A stretch of 12,369 nucleotides of DNA from assembly GCA_024643945.1 (NCBI GenBank), contig JAHELX010000118.1:1-12369 (forward strand). Reading direction: 5' to 3'. Below the pieces are notes generated by a model that was not told where the DNA came from, ran no database searches, and worked only from the letters and a program-made list of their open reading frames with translations. This stretch comes from Anaerolineales bacterium (lineage in GTDB: Bacteria; Chloroflexota; Anaerolineae; 4572-78; NAK82). How positions within the stretch are numbered: position 1 is the first letter of the stretch; every line of letters begins with the position of its first letter. Positions 1 to 7,308 of this stretch are shown piece by piece. The translations under genes and the position numbers were made by a program.

Positions 1-267
1 GAGACGGGCGAGTTGTTGCGCCGCTTCACCGGCCACACCGGGTGGGTGCCCAGCGTGGCCTTCAGTCCGGATGGACAAACCGCCTTTTCGGTCTCCGACG
101 ACGGCTCACTCATCGAGTGGCAGGTGGCCGACCCGCCGCTGGAGGAGCTGATCGCCTGGGCACACGCCAACCGTTACCTGCGCGATTTGACCTGCGACGA
201 GCGCGCCCATTACCGCGTCGAGCCGCTGTGTGAGGGGGAGGAGGTGACACCGACCATAGCACCTTAA
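1..267 (+). CDS. WD40-repeat protein, C-terminal end (5' part outside window)
   Basis: The frame is open from the first base and ends at TAA, so only the last 88 residues are present. The visible part contains one WD40 blade: a GH dipeptide in the segment FTGHTGWVPSVAFSPDG, then DDGSLIEWQV, which is the usual D-x-x-x-x-W strand. After the propeller comes a tail with ELIAWAHANRYLRDLTC and DERAHYRVEPLC. I associate this tail with the ends of large Chloroflexota WD40 proteins that carry an N-terminal BTAD or NTPase module; the association is from memory. WD40 propellers are protein-interaction scaffolds, and the role here cannot be read from the fragment. No clear terminator follows; there is only a 6-bp hairpin (AGCCTG, 5-nt loop, CAGGCT) at 282-298 without a T tract. 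Confidence 0.85.
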   Translation, partial: ETGELLRRFTGHTGWVPSVAFSPDGQTAFSVSDDGSLIEWQVADPPLEELIAWAHANRYLRDLTCDERAHYRVEPLCEGEEVTPTIAP

Positions 268-590
268 GGTGCACGGCAACCAGCCTGACCAACAGGCTTG
301 AGCAGTTCGTAGTGACGACTTCTACAACCTAACAAAAAGTAGGAGATACCGGCAAACTTGGCGGTGTGCGGTATCTCCTTGGGGGACCAAGTGCTCATGG
401 CGCACTCCGTGCAGTTTGCACATGAGTGCGGCCTTAGTCACCTGTCCGTTCATAATTGTACAACGATTAGTGTTACTGTCAAGGGAATAGAGAATGCAGA
501 GTAATCGCATCTTAACGCAAACCTGATTGACTCTGCCGTGTCCTGGGCTGTCCATCCAGGACCGGCTGAGGGGCGGAGCGACGAAAAATT
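268..590. other. Intergenic region with an 11-bp stem hairpin
   Basis: I see no convincing gene in these 323 bases. They hold a 6-bp hairpin at 282-298 just after the WD40 stop, and a perfect 11-bp inverted repeat: AGGAGATACCG at 341-351 against CGGTATCTCCT at 369-379, with a 17-nt loop. No T tract follows the larger hairpin on either strand, so it is not a typical intrinsic terminator. The region around 450-560 is A/T richer and may hold the promoter of the downstream regulator, but no hexamer pair with 16-18 bp spacing stood out. The tandem TTTGTAGCCA motif found later in the window is absent here. Confidence 0.6.
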
Positions 591-2642
591 ATGCCTGATC
601 AATCCACAATTGCAGGATGCATTGAGCTGCCAACGGCGGGGCTGCGTGTCCATCTGCTAGGCCCGCCGCTTGTGGAGTGGGCAGGCCAGGCCCTGAACAT
701 ATCCCGCCGCCAGGTACGTGCCATCTTCTACTACCTGGCGACGTACCTGCAGGCGATCCCCCGTGAGCACCTCACCTACCTCTTTTGGCCCGATGTCCCC
801 GATTCCAGCGCTCGCCGCAATCTCAGCCATTTGCTGACCCATCTGCGCTGCAATCTACCCATCCCAGAGCTGCTGCTAACAGCCGATGATCATGTTGCCC
901 TGGACCCCCAGCGGATTTGGTCGGATACAGTAACCATCCAACACTTGTGCAATGCGCCTCAGCCCGCCGGTCATACTGAGGCCCTGCGACAAACGATAGA
1001 TCTCTACCGGGGAGCCTTTCTGGCCGGGTTCTCCCTACCTACCAGCCCCGAGTTCGAGGCCTGGGCAGCGCTGGAACAAAGTACCTGGGAGCGCCGCTAT
1101 CTGGAAGCGCTGGCCGCTTTGGTCGAAGAGCACGTGGCTCGCGGAAGCCACCAGGCGGCCATCGACTACGCCCGGCGTTACCTGGCGGTTGACGAACTGA
1201 GCGAGGACATGCACCGCCGCCTCATCGAATGCTATGCGGCGACCGGCGACCGGAGCGCAGCCATGCGCCAGTTCGAACAATGCACAGTGACCCTGGAGCG
1301 CGAACTGGGCATCAGTCCGTTGCCGGAGACGCGCACCGCTTATCAGATGGCCGTGTCAGGCAGGCTGCCATCCCGCCAGCCAGGGGCGGTACCACCTTCC
1401 ACCTGGACCATCTTGCCGACCCTGGAGGCACCCTTGATCGGACGCGAAAAGGCCCTGCGTCACCTGCGGGAGGCGTACGACTGCGCCTGCCGGGGCCGAG
1501 GCAGGCTGGTCCTGATCTCGGGCGAACCCGGCATCGGCAAAACCCGGCTCATGCAGCATTTCATAACCGGCCTGGCGGACGAAGTGAGCGTGGTGGTTGG
1601 CGCCGGTCACGAGGCTGAAAGAGCCATGCCTTATTGGCCGCTGGTGGAAGCTTTGCGCCCCTATCTGCCGCTGGCGGTTCAGGGGACGTCCGGCCTGGCG
1701 CCGGCCTACCTGGCCGAGTTGGCGCGACTCTGGCCCGAGTTACACAGCACGCGGCCCAACCTGCCCCAAGCTCCCCACCTGGAAGCGAGCCAGGCGCAGG
1801 CGCGCCTGTTCCACGCGCTGACGTGTTTGCTTCTCAAGCTGGCCGCCTGGCGGCCGCCGTTGGTCCTGTGTTTAGATAATCTGCACTGGGCGGATGAGGC
1901 GACCTTAACCTGGCTGGGATACCTGGCGCGCCAACTGGTACACGCGCCGTTGATGATGTTGGGGACCTATTGCAGCGAGGAAGGCCAGGTGCTAGGCCCT
2001 CTACGGGGGGAACTGGAACGGTCGGGCCTTCTGCATGAGGTGAGGTTAGAAGGCTTGTCGCAGACCGAGGTACTGGGCCTGGTCCGTTTCCTGTCGGGCC
2101 AAGAGAGCGGTGCCCAGCGTTTAAGCCAGCGTCTGCACCAGGTCACGGGCGGAAACCCCTTCTATCTATTGGAAACCTTGCGGGTCATGTTTGAGGCTGG
2201 CGTGCTGTGGCAGGATGAGATGGGCTGGAGCACGGGTGTGGATGAGACGACGGTCGACTACCAGGAGCTTCCGCTGCCCGACACGGTATGTGAGGTCATT
2301 CGAGCACGTTTAGGCCGCTTGAGCCCTCAGGCGCGCCAGGTGCTGGAGGCGGGGGCGGTGCTTGGCTGTCGGTTCGGCTTCGAACTGGTACGGGCCGTGA
2401 GTGGTCGTCGCCAGAAGGAGACGCTTGAGGCCCTGGATGAGCTGGTAGCCCGGCAGGTAATCACCGAGTGCGATAAGACCTATGTGTTCAAGCACAGCCT
2501 CATCCACAAGGTGGTGTACCACGATCTCAGTTATGGGCGGCGCCGGCTATTGAACCGGCGGGCCGGGGAAGCCCTGGCGAAAACCCATTCTGACGAACGA
2601 GCCGGCAACCTATATTTCCTTCCTGGTGCGCCTGTGGCGTGA
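591..2642 (+). pseudogene. SARP-like transcriptional regulator (winged helix-BTAD-AAA ATPase), C-terminal TPR half missing
   Basis: Residues about 17-105 form an OmpR/SARP-type winged helix, with the recognition-helix signature SARRNLSHLLTHLR. Residues about 110-255 are a BTAD helical domain ending in ELGISPLPET. Then comes a STAND/AAA ATPase with Walker A GEPGIGKTR (about 311-319) and Walker B LVLCLDNLHWAD (about 424-435). The match continues to RRRLLNRRAGEALAKTH, where members of this family normally run on into several hundred residues of TPR repeats. Here the frame instead reads into a small-gene sequence in the wrong frame and stops at residue 683 (FLPGAPVA is that out-of-frame read). 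The head is therefore either truncated by recombination or lives as a short regulator. SARPs activate transcription by binding direct repeats next to the -10 box, and candidate sites lie later in the window. The start is ATG; the only Shine-Dalgarno-like bases (GGAG) are about 13 nt upstream, so the start is moderately sure. Confidence 0.85.
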
Positions 2643-2877
2643 AGCGGGCCAGCAAACGCCAGCGCCGCCTCTCGACTGGCAGGGCGAGATCGAGTGCATC
2701 CAGACCGGCCAACGGTGGACGTTTGCTACTCTGGAGGAGTTGCTGGGCTTTCTGCGTCGCTGGGGGAGCAGCCAGAAACGTGGCATTGCTCGGTGGGCGA
2801 ATGAGCGGGTCCGTTTAGCTGAAAACACCAAGTGGCCGTATTTCCTCAGCCGGTTTTCCGTGCTCGATTGTACCTAG
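2590..2877 (+). CDS. Small protein family copy 1 (SFLVRLWRE...GEIECIQTGQRW...LLGFLRR), overlapping the regulator end
   Basis: This frame, offset by one from the regulator, reads TNEPATYISFLVRLWREAG, then DWQGEIECIQTGQRWTFATL and EELLGFLRR. It matches copies 2, 3 and 4 in this window. The likely ancestral start is at 2590, where a CTG now stands before ACG AAC GAG; a GTG at 2626 is the next possibility. Neither has a good Shine-Dalgarno. It overlaps the last 53 bases of the truncated regulator frame, so the regulator-small gene junction lies near 2585-2590. Beyond LLGFLRRWGSSQK the residues no longer match the other copies, so the 3' part up to TAG may be read-on into unrelated DNA. No operator motif follows this copy, unlike copies 2 to 4. 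The function of the family is unknown. It may be translated by coupling to the upstream frame or be dead. Confidence 0.6.
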   Translation: MTNEPATYISFLVRLWREAGQQTPAPPLDWQGEIECIQTGQRWTFATLEELLGFLRRWGSSQKRGIARWANERVRLAENTKWPYFLSRFSVLDCT

Positions 2878-3212
2878 GGCGACACCAGCCGCTTGATGGC
2901 TTCCGCCCGGAAAACCAACTCGCGCATGCCCGTCCCCTTGACTTTGTTCACCTCTTCTATAATGCCTCGGTCCGACGCTATGCTTTCAAGCTTCCTTTGT
3001 GCCTCGGCTTTGATGCCAGTCAGGTCCTTTACACTCACTTCTTTACGGTCTACCAGACGTTGCCAGTACGTGTCCTTATCAATCCCGAGTATGCCGGGCA
3101 CGGGCACGAAAGCAGCAGGCATAGCCCAGCGCGTGACCAGCTTCCGGTCCAGCACATTGAAGGCAAGATGCAGGCGGGCCTGGGGAAGTGTCTAATGCAA
3201 GGCATACGCCAT
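2874..3212 (-). pseudogene. Unknown small gene with in-frame TAG at codon 7
   Basis: Starting at ATG 3212-3210, the frame reads MAYALH, then TAG (3194-3192), then TLPQARLHLAFNVLDRKLVT and on to KRLVSP and a TAG stop at 2874, 112 codons in all. GGAG lies 6 nt before the ATG, which supports this start. The composition after the stop looks like a real soluble, helix-rich protein (DKDTYWQRLVDRKEVSVKDL, then AEAQRKLESIASDRGIIEEV). I do not recognise the family. The simplest reading is a recent CAG-to-TAG nonsense mutation. Alternatives are initiation at the GTG at 3155 (LDRKLVT..., 93 aa) or read-through. The gene converges on small-gene copy 1, with stop codons overlapping (2874-2877), and diverges from the I9 gene. 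Confidence 0.55.
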
Positions 3213-3280
3213 CTGTTACTCCATCCCACCCCCCTTCGAATCTGCACGATCAAAGATATATTGCCCGAAAGAGTCCGTGC

Positions 3281-3309
3281 TTGACATCTGTCCAAAGCAA
3301 TCGTAGAAT
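3281..3309 (+). promoter_or_regulatory. Strong sigma-70-type promoter for the I9 gene
   Basis: TTGACA at 3281-3286 is a perfect -35 box. A 17-bp spacer follows, then TAGAAT at 3304-3309, five of six matches to the -10 consensus. The start of transcription would be near 3316, about 29 nt before the ATG at 3345, with a strong Shine-Dalgarno (AGGAGGTGA) between. It is the most consensus-like housekeeping promoter seen in the window and suggests that the inhibitor is expressed independently of the subtilase operon. Confidence 0.8.
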
Positions 3310-3344
3310 CATCCTGACTTGGCGTGAATAGGAGGTGAACAGTC

Positions 3345-3647
3345 ATGAGTGGTAAAATAAGTGATCAATTGTTGAAGCAGCTAGAAGAAGCCAGAAAAGA
3401 AGACCCGGAACGAGCGATCCGCGTTATCGTCACTATGGCGGCAGGTACAGACCCGACCGCGCTGGAGCAGAAAGGACTCAAAATCGACCACATCTTCGAC
3501 AGTATTTCAGCCGTCTCCGGTACTCTTACTGCTGCTGAAGTAAACGAGCTTGCTAAACTGGATCAGGTAAAGGTCATAGAGTATGACGGGCCTGTATGGG
3601 CACTTTCCAATGAAGTGAAGGGGGCAACCACCTCAGATCGCCCCTGA
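3345..3647 (+). CDS. Free-standing subtilase propeptide / I9-type protease inhibitor
   Basis: This 100-residue protein has no signal peptide and no catalytic domain. RAIRVIVTMAAG gives a first beta strand, ALEQKGLKIDHIFDSI a helix and strand, SAVSGTLTAAEVNELAKL the classic AVSGxLTxxEVxxLAxL helix of I9 prodomains, and QVKVIEYDGPVWAL the last strand and C-terminal peptide. This is the order of an Inhibitor_I9 ferredoxin-like fold. Stand-alone I9 proteins such as yeast IB2 and Pleurotus POIA1 inhibit subtilases in trans. The tail YDGPVWAL closely matches DDGPCWAL in the prodomain of the S8 protease encoded on the opposite strand, which suggests that protease as target (inference). It is transcribed from its own strong promoter, with Shine-Dalgarno AGGAGGTGA 6 nt before ATG. 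It is convergent with the protease gene. Confidence 0.85.
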   Translation: MSGKISDQLLKQLEEARKEDPERAIRVIVTMAAGTDPTALEQKGLKIDHIFDSISAVSGTLTAAEVNELAKLDQVKVIEYDGPVWALSNEVKGATTSDRP

Positions 3648-3661
3648 GGTATGTTGCCCCC
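3620..3661. terminator. Strong two-step hairpin between the convergent I9 and S8 genes
   Basis: GGGGGCAAC (3620-3628) pairs perfectly with GTTGCCCCC (3653-3661). Inside it ACCTCAG (3630-3636) pairs with CTGAGGT (3644-3650) around a 7-nt loop, giving 16 base pairs in all. The hairpin contains the last codons and the TGA stop of the I9 gene. There is no T tract on the plus side; on the minus side the stem is followed by TTCACTTCATT, a weak tract. It could be a bidirectional terminator or an mRNA 3'-end stabiliser for both convergent genes. Confidence 0.55.
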
Positions 3662-3786
3662 GTTCCTGCAATCCTCTGTACTATGTTGCCTCCAGTTTAG
3701 AATGAAACCTGTCGCACCGGACACAACCCGCCGGGTGCAGGATAGCTACCATGTTGCAGCAGGAGTTGCACTTGGTCACTCCCAAC

Positions 3787-5010
3787 TTACGGAATGCCCG
3801 GAATGGCTGGCGGTACCGCCATTTCAGCAGCTACCTGTTCAGCATCCACCCGGCCAAACCCATGTTCAGGGTCCCGTCCTGGTGAGCCTAAATCGTCCGC
3901 CCGCCAAGCCAACAACCGACGGATGGTCACATTGTTTGCATAGCGATGGCTGCCCCAAGCCAGGGCAGCCGCACCGCTGACGTGCGGACAGGCCATGCTG
4001 GTACCACTCATGTTCCCGTAGCCGCCTCCTGGAATGGTGGATAGGATGTTCAAACCTGGAGCGCAGAGCTCGATTTCTGGGCCACGACTGCTCCAGGCGG
4101 GGATGTTGTTGGCACTGTCAATGGCTGAGACAGCGATTACGCTTTCGTACTTGGCTGGGTAACCAACGGGGCCTCCGTCGTTGCCAGCGGCAGCGATCAA
4201 CAGAGCTCCTTTGCTCCAGGCAAGTTTACACATAGTCTCTAGCGCGCTGGGTGCGGAAGTGCCTCCCAGACTCATACTTAGGATATTCAGATCTTTCTTG
4301 TTCACGCACCAGTCGATTCCGGCAATTAGGTTACTCCACGCACCGTTACCTGTTTTGTCGAGTACCTTGACCGCATACAGGTAAGCTGCTGGGGCGACAC
4401 CTACCACGCCGATACCATTCAGGGCTGCCGCTATCGTCCCCGCGCAGTGCGTGCCGTGACCCTTAAAGTCCATGGCACTGCTTTCTCCGGAAACGAAGCT
4501 AATCCCGCCCTTGTAGTTCGGGGCCAGGTCAAGATGATTGTAGTCAATCCCTGTGTCCAGCACCCCAACCTTGATGACCTTGCCCTTCGTGCACTCCCAC
4601 GCCGCTGGAGCTTTGATCTGTGCAACTCCCGCCGGGATCGTCTCGGCCTGAACCGAGGGCTGACCCTCGACTACCAGACTCACCGGCCCTCCAAATTCGC
4701 CTAAAGCCCAACAAGGCCCATCGTCTTCGACGGCCGCCACATTTCCATTCTTCTTAAGGGCATCGATCTCATCCTCTAGCAGACGAGCTATCACAATCGG
4801 CGCCTCATACCGATTGACGTCGTAGCCAATCATCTCTTCCGGCATGCCCGAAGGAACAGCAACTCCTCGCGAGAAATCGTCTACAGTGAAGAAACGCACC
4901 TCAGTCTTGATCTCTTCTCGGACGACGTCTATCTTGTCCTTCTCCTTGTCCGGCCGCTTGTCCTTCGGCTTAAATGTCACAATTACCGTCCTTTTCTTTT
5001 CTTCCGCCAC
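3787..5010 (-). CDS. S8 subtilisin-like serine protease with N-terminal I9-like prodomain, apparently cytoplasmic
   Basis: GTG at 5010 is chosen as start: GGAGG lies 7 nt upstream at 5018-5022, whereas the longer TTG start at 5052 has no such site. The product is 407 residues. The first 25 are very lysine-rich with no hydrophobic segment, so no signal peptide. About residues 5-103 are an I9-like prodomain ending in DDGPCWAL. The catalytic domain is complete: Asp152 in VGVLDTGID, His185 in GHGTHCAGT, oxyanion Asn277 in AAAGNDGG and Ser338 in SGTSMACPHVSG. AYLYAVKVLDKTGNGAWS and NILSMSLGGT give the substrate-binding strands. It ends soon after HGFGRVDAE, so there is no extra C-terminal domain. 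It lies 181 bp downstream of the pseudo-subtilase gene on the same strand and may share its transcript. No convincing promoter was seen in the gap. Confidence 0.93.
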   Translation of the reverse strand: MAEEKKRTVIVTFKPKDKRPDKEKDKIDVVREEIKTEVRFFTVDDFSRGVAVPSGMPEEMIGYDVNRYEAPIVIARLLEDEIDALKKNGNVAAVEDDGPCWALGEFGGPVSLVVEGQPSVQAETIPAGVAQIKAPAAWECTKGKVIKVGVLDTGIDYNHLDLAPNYKGGISFVSGESSAMDFKGHGTHCAGTIAAALNGIGVVGVAPAAYLYAVKVLDKTGNGAWSNLIAGIDWCVNKKDLNILSMSLGGTSAPSALETMCKLAWSKGALLIAAAGNDGGPVGYPAKYESVIAVSAIDSANNIPAWSSRGPEIELCAPGLNILSTIPGGGYGNMSGTSMACPHVSGAAALAWGSHRYANNVTIRRLLAWRADDLGSPGRDPEHGFGRVDAEQVAAEMAVPPAIPGIP

Positions 5011-5191
5011 CTTACTCCCTCCATATCTGTTCCTTACCTTTAGGCTGGTCAATCTTTATTGAGGCAAGGTCATCCACCAGCCCCCGAAGACCTCACCTCT
5101 TCAGTGTGTCAATTTATCACCATCACCTCCCTTGTATAAAATATGTTTGGGCTTAATTGGGTCTTTGTCCTGCTGATCCAGATCGGAGGGG

Positions 5192-6988
5192 TTATTTGCC
5201 GGCCTGATCTAGAGCTCCTTCTACGTAGATGACGCGTACCCCGGAACCGGGTGCAATCTCACGCGAGGTACCTCGTATCAGCTCCAATAACTGAAGCAAA
5301 TTCAACTCTGGGTGCTCTGCCTTAATCCAGGCAGCCGCCCCAGCCGCCAGCGCGCTGGAGTATCCTGTTCCAGCCCTGGCCTGCGTTTCTCCGTCGATCT
5401 GCACCGGGATGTTCGTGCCGGGTGCCCAAAAGGCTTCGTGGAAGGGGGTGACAAAGTCTGTTGGCCTTCCCGATTCGTCAATACTGGATACGATCATAAG
5501 CTTCTCGGCCAGGCCATCTTCGAACAGGTAATCCACTGCCTGTCTATCACCTCCCATTTCTGCCGAGATGACGATCAGGTAATCCAAGGAAATCAGTCGC
5601 ACGTACACGTCGCGGAAGATTGGGTCTGGGATATGGAGTGGGATCAGCAGGATATCCGGGTCCTCGCTGATCAGGCGGCCAATCCTATCAATCAAGCTGC
5701 TGACCTGGCCCGCCGGGGCACCTTCCGTGAATACGAACTCGGCATCGGGTGCCACCAGATGAACGGTGGCAGCGATCGTGCCCAGGTATTCCGCCAGAGA
5801 GGATTCAGTCTCACCATCGCCAGGAGCGATGCGGTAGATTAGATCCTCAGGGATAGATCCTTTCGCAGGAATGCCGCCCAGGACGGCAATCTTGGGTGAC
5901 TCAGGCATGTTCCGGGCCGGTACCCCTATCAACTCACGAATCCTGCGTTCTGCCTCCGTGGTTCGCATGGGGCGACTGATGGTGTCCGGCTTGGGCGTCA
6001 ACTCGGCGATGCGTCGCTCGATCTCGTCGTAGCCTACATCCCCCTTTTCCATAAGGCTCAGGGCCCGCGAGTAGTAACCTCGTGCTCTGTCTGGGTTCCC
6101 GGCATTCTCGGCTACTTGCGCAGCGACACGGATCAACTCGTTCCAGGTGGGTATCTTATTCACCAGTTCTTCCATGTCGGGAAGTAGGGCCTCGAAATCG
6201 GCCCGTGAAGATCGTCCCGCGTCTACCTGCTGGTTGAGTTGGGCGATCCGTTGTAGGGTCTGCAACAACTGGCGAAACTCATGCCACTCCAAGGCTCGCA
6301 CCTGCGGGATGTGGTCGGCAAAACGGCTCTGGGTTATCGTATACGCAATCGCGTCGATAATCTCCCGGTCATTGCCGTCCGTCACGATCCACAGATTCTG
6401 CTCTCGCTTCGCATCCACGCAGCCGGCCACAATCGCCTGCTGGCCCGCGTAGTGAACTGTCAGTTGCAGCATCCGATTGCGGACCAGCGAGCGTTGAACG
6501 GTTGCAATGACACCGCCTACCTGAACGTCTCCTACTTTGATGTCAAGATTGATGGGTTCGAAGACGGCTGACGGCAACTCTATCTTAGTGGGCGAGCGAA
6601 TGGAAGCGTCTGCTATTTCTGCCTTGCTGAAGGCAGAGCCAGGTTGCTGCGCCTGGGAATTGACCAGCGTCTCCGTGGCAGCCATTTCTTGAGCGATGCC
6701 AGCCGGTCGCGACTGAAGCATTTGGGCGTGAGCAGTGCCGAGCATGCCCTCGGGATCATCCCTCCCAGTGATGTGAAAGGGCGCGATGATAGACGGTTGT
6801 TGAGCCTGATGGTAAGCGGTCCAAACACTGCGGATGAACCAGATGTTGGCAATCAGCAGCAGTGCGCCCAGGCTGATGTGAAACAGAACCATCACGATAG
6901 TATCCATATTTTTCTTTGCTGCCACTATCTCATGAGCCCTGTGGCCCCAGGTGGCGATTTTGTACAACATTTCCCACTTGCCGGACAA
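5192..6988 (-). CDS. Membrane-anchored protein with a catalytically dead subtilisin-like (pseudo-S8) C-terminal domain
   Basis: Numbering is from TTG 6988. Residues 30-52 (IVMVLFHISLGALLLIANIW) form one membrane segment preceded by five basic residues. After a Q/A-rich linker, about 140-225 look like a compact beta-rich domain, and about 235-330 are helical and TPR-like (NAGNPDRARGYYSRALSL). From 366 the order of subtilase motifs can be followed without the catalytic residues. KIAVLGGI stands for VAVLDTG (Asp to Gly371). SLAEYLGTIAA stands for HGTHCAGTIAA (His to Ser397), followed by LVAPDAEFVF. LIVISAEMGG stands for LIAAAGNDGG (Asn to Glu477). LMIVSSID and APGTNI are kept, and AGTGYSSALAAGAAAW stands for SGTSMACPHVSGAAAL (Ser to Gly542). 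The frame is intact over 598 codons, so this looks like a maintained pseudoenzyme. The start is uncertain: TTG 6988 has GGAG about 10 nt upstream, inside the inverted-repeat element, and ATG at 6970 or 6907 are alternatives. Topology by positive-inside would put the S8-like domain outside the cell. Confidence 0.8.
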   Translation of the reverse strand: MSGKWEMLYKIATWGHRAHEIVAAKKNMDTIVMVLFHISLGALLLIANIWFIRSVWTAYHQAQQPSIIAPFHITGRDDPEGMLGTAHAQMLQSRPAGIAQEMAATETLVNSQAQQPGSAFSKAEIADASIRSPTKIELPSAVFEPINLDIKVGDVQVGGVIATVQRSLVRNRMLQLTVHYAGQQAIVAGCVDAKREQNLWIVTDGNDREIIDAIAYTITQSRFADHIPQVRALEWHEFRQLLQTLQRIAQLNQQVDAGRSSRADFEALLPDMEELVNKIPTWNELIRVAAQVAENAGNPDRARGYYSRALSLMEKGDVGYDEIERRIAELTPKPDTISRPMRTTEAERRIRELIGVPARNMPESPKIAVLGGIPAKGSIPEDLIYRIAPGDGETESSLAEYLGTIAATVHLVAPDAEFVFTEGAPAGQVSSLIDRIGRLISEDPDILLIPLHIPDPIFRDVYVRLISLDYLIVISAEMGGDRQAVDYLFEDGLAEKLMIVSSIDESGRPTDFVTPFHEAFWAPGTNIPVQIDGETQARAGTGYSSALAAGAAAWIKAEHPELNLLQLLELIRGTSREIAPGSGVRVIYVEGALDQAGK

Positions 6989-6992
6989 ATTG

Positions 6993-7153
6993 AGGTAGCT
7001 CCACAGTTAATGGTACTGCTGGTGAATGATCTTCGGTGGGGAGTTTATTCTCGCCCTCTGGTGGGACGAACCCGAACAAGTTCGGGACTCCGAAACCATA
7101 GCATCCCCCTGATTTGGAATTCGCCAACAGTATCATTAACTGTGGAGCTACCT
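6993..7153. mobile_element. 161-bp element with 35-bp imperfect terminal inverted repeats (MITE-like)
   Basis: The left arm 6993-7027 and the right arm 7119-7153 are inverted copies with 32 of 35 positions identical. The outer 20 (AGGTAGCTCCACAGTTAATG) are perfect and the three mismatches are transitions. The 91-bp centre has no gene but contains a small perfect hairpin, CCCGAAC AA GTTCGGG, at 7071-7086. Size and structure fit a MITE or the shrunken remains of an IS. No clear target duplication flanks it. It lies in the leader of the pseudo-subtilase gene, only 4 bp from its TTG start, and its end supplies the GGAG ribosome-site candidate. As RNA it could fold into one long hairpin. Confidence 0.65.
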
Positions 7154-7225
7154 GATGAGACTGTCTTGAGTTTTTTCATCTAATCTACTTGGTTATGACG
7201 GCTGACAAGGGATTAGATGTGCTTC

Positions 7226-7249
7226 CAGAAAGGGGGTACCCCCTTTCTG
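7226..7249. repeat. 24-bp perfect palindrome beside the IS insertion site
   Basis: CAGAAAGGGGGT (7226-7237) is followed directly by its reverse complement ACCCCCTTTCTG (7238-7249). The base next to its right end begins the AAGTC target duplication of the IS. Before the IS inserted, this palindrome lay at the extreme 5' end of the transcript predicted from the operator now at 8474-8509. It may therefore have been a 5' mRNA hairpin, a protein-binding site, or simply the structure that attracted the IS. Confidence 0.75.
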
Positions 7250-7254
7250 AAGTC

Positions 7255-7271
7255 GAGGCCCTTTCATAATT
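7255..7271 (+). repeat. Left terminal inverted repeat of the IS
   Basis: GAGGCCCTTTCATAATT; it matches the reverse complement of 8451-8467 at 16 of 17 positions. The AAGTC duplication is at 7250-7254. Confidence 0.85.
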
Positions 7272-7308
7272 CGGAATAGCAGTTGAGCCCCCTGGGTGAA
7301 GGAGTAAA

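Noticed and set aside
322..653. Two overlapping minus-strand frames between the WD40 gene and the regulator
   Set aside because: No ribosome sites, no recognisable protein pattern, and one overlaps the regulator start.
3050..3346. 98-codon minus-strand frame upstream of the I9 gene
   Set aside because: It overlaps the 2874-3212 gene in another frame and the I9 promoter, and has low-complexity, shadow-like composition.
5011..5052. Longer TTG start for the S8 protease at 5052
   Set aside because: GTG 5010 has GGAGG at ideal spacing, and the extra residues would be encoded across that ribosome site.
5053..5191. Possible promoter or leader peptide between the two subtilase genes (AT-rich TATTTTATACA; GGAGG followed by GTG ATA AAT TGA)
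   Set aside because: No -35 box at workable spacing was found, and a three-residue frame cannot be supported.
7071..7086. CGAAC-AA-GTTCG resembling a Gram-positive LexA box
   Set aside because: The LexA box needs four bases between the half-sites; here there are two. It is better explained as a small hairpin inside the inverted-repeat element.
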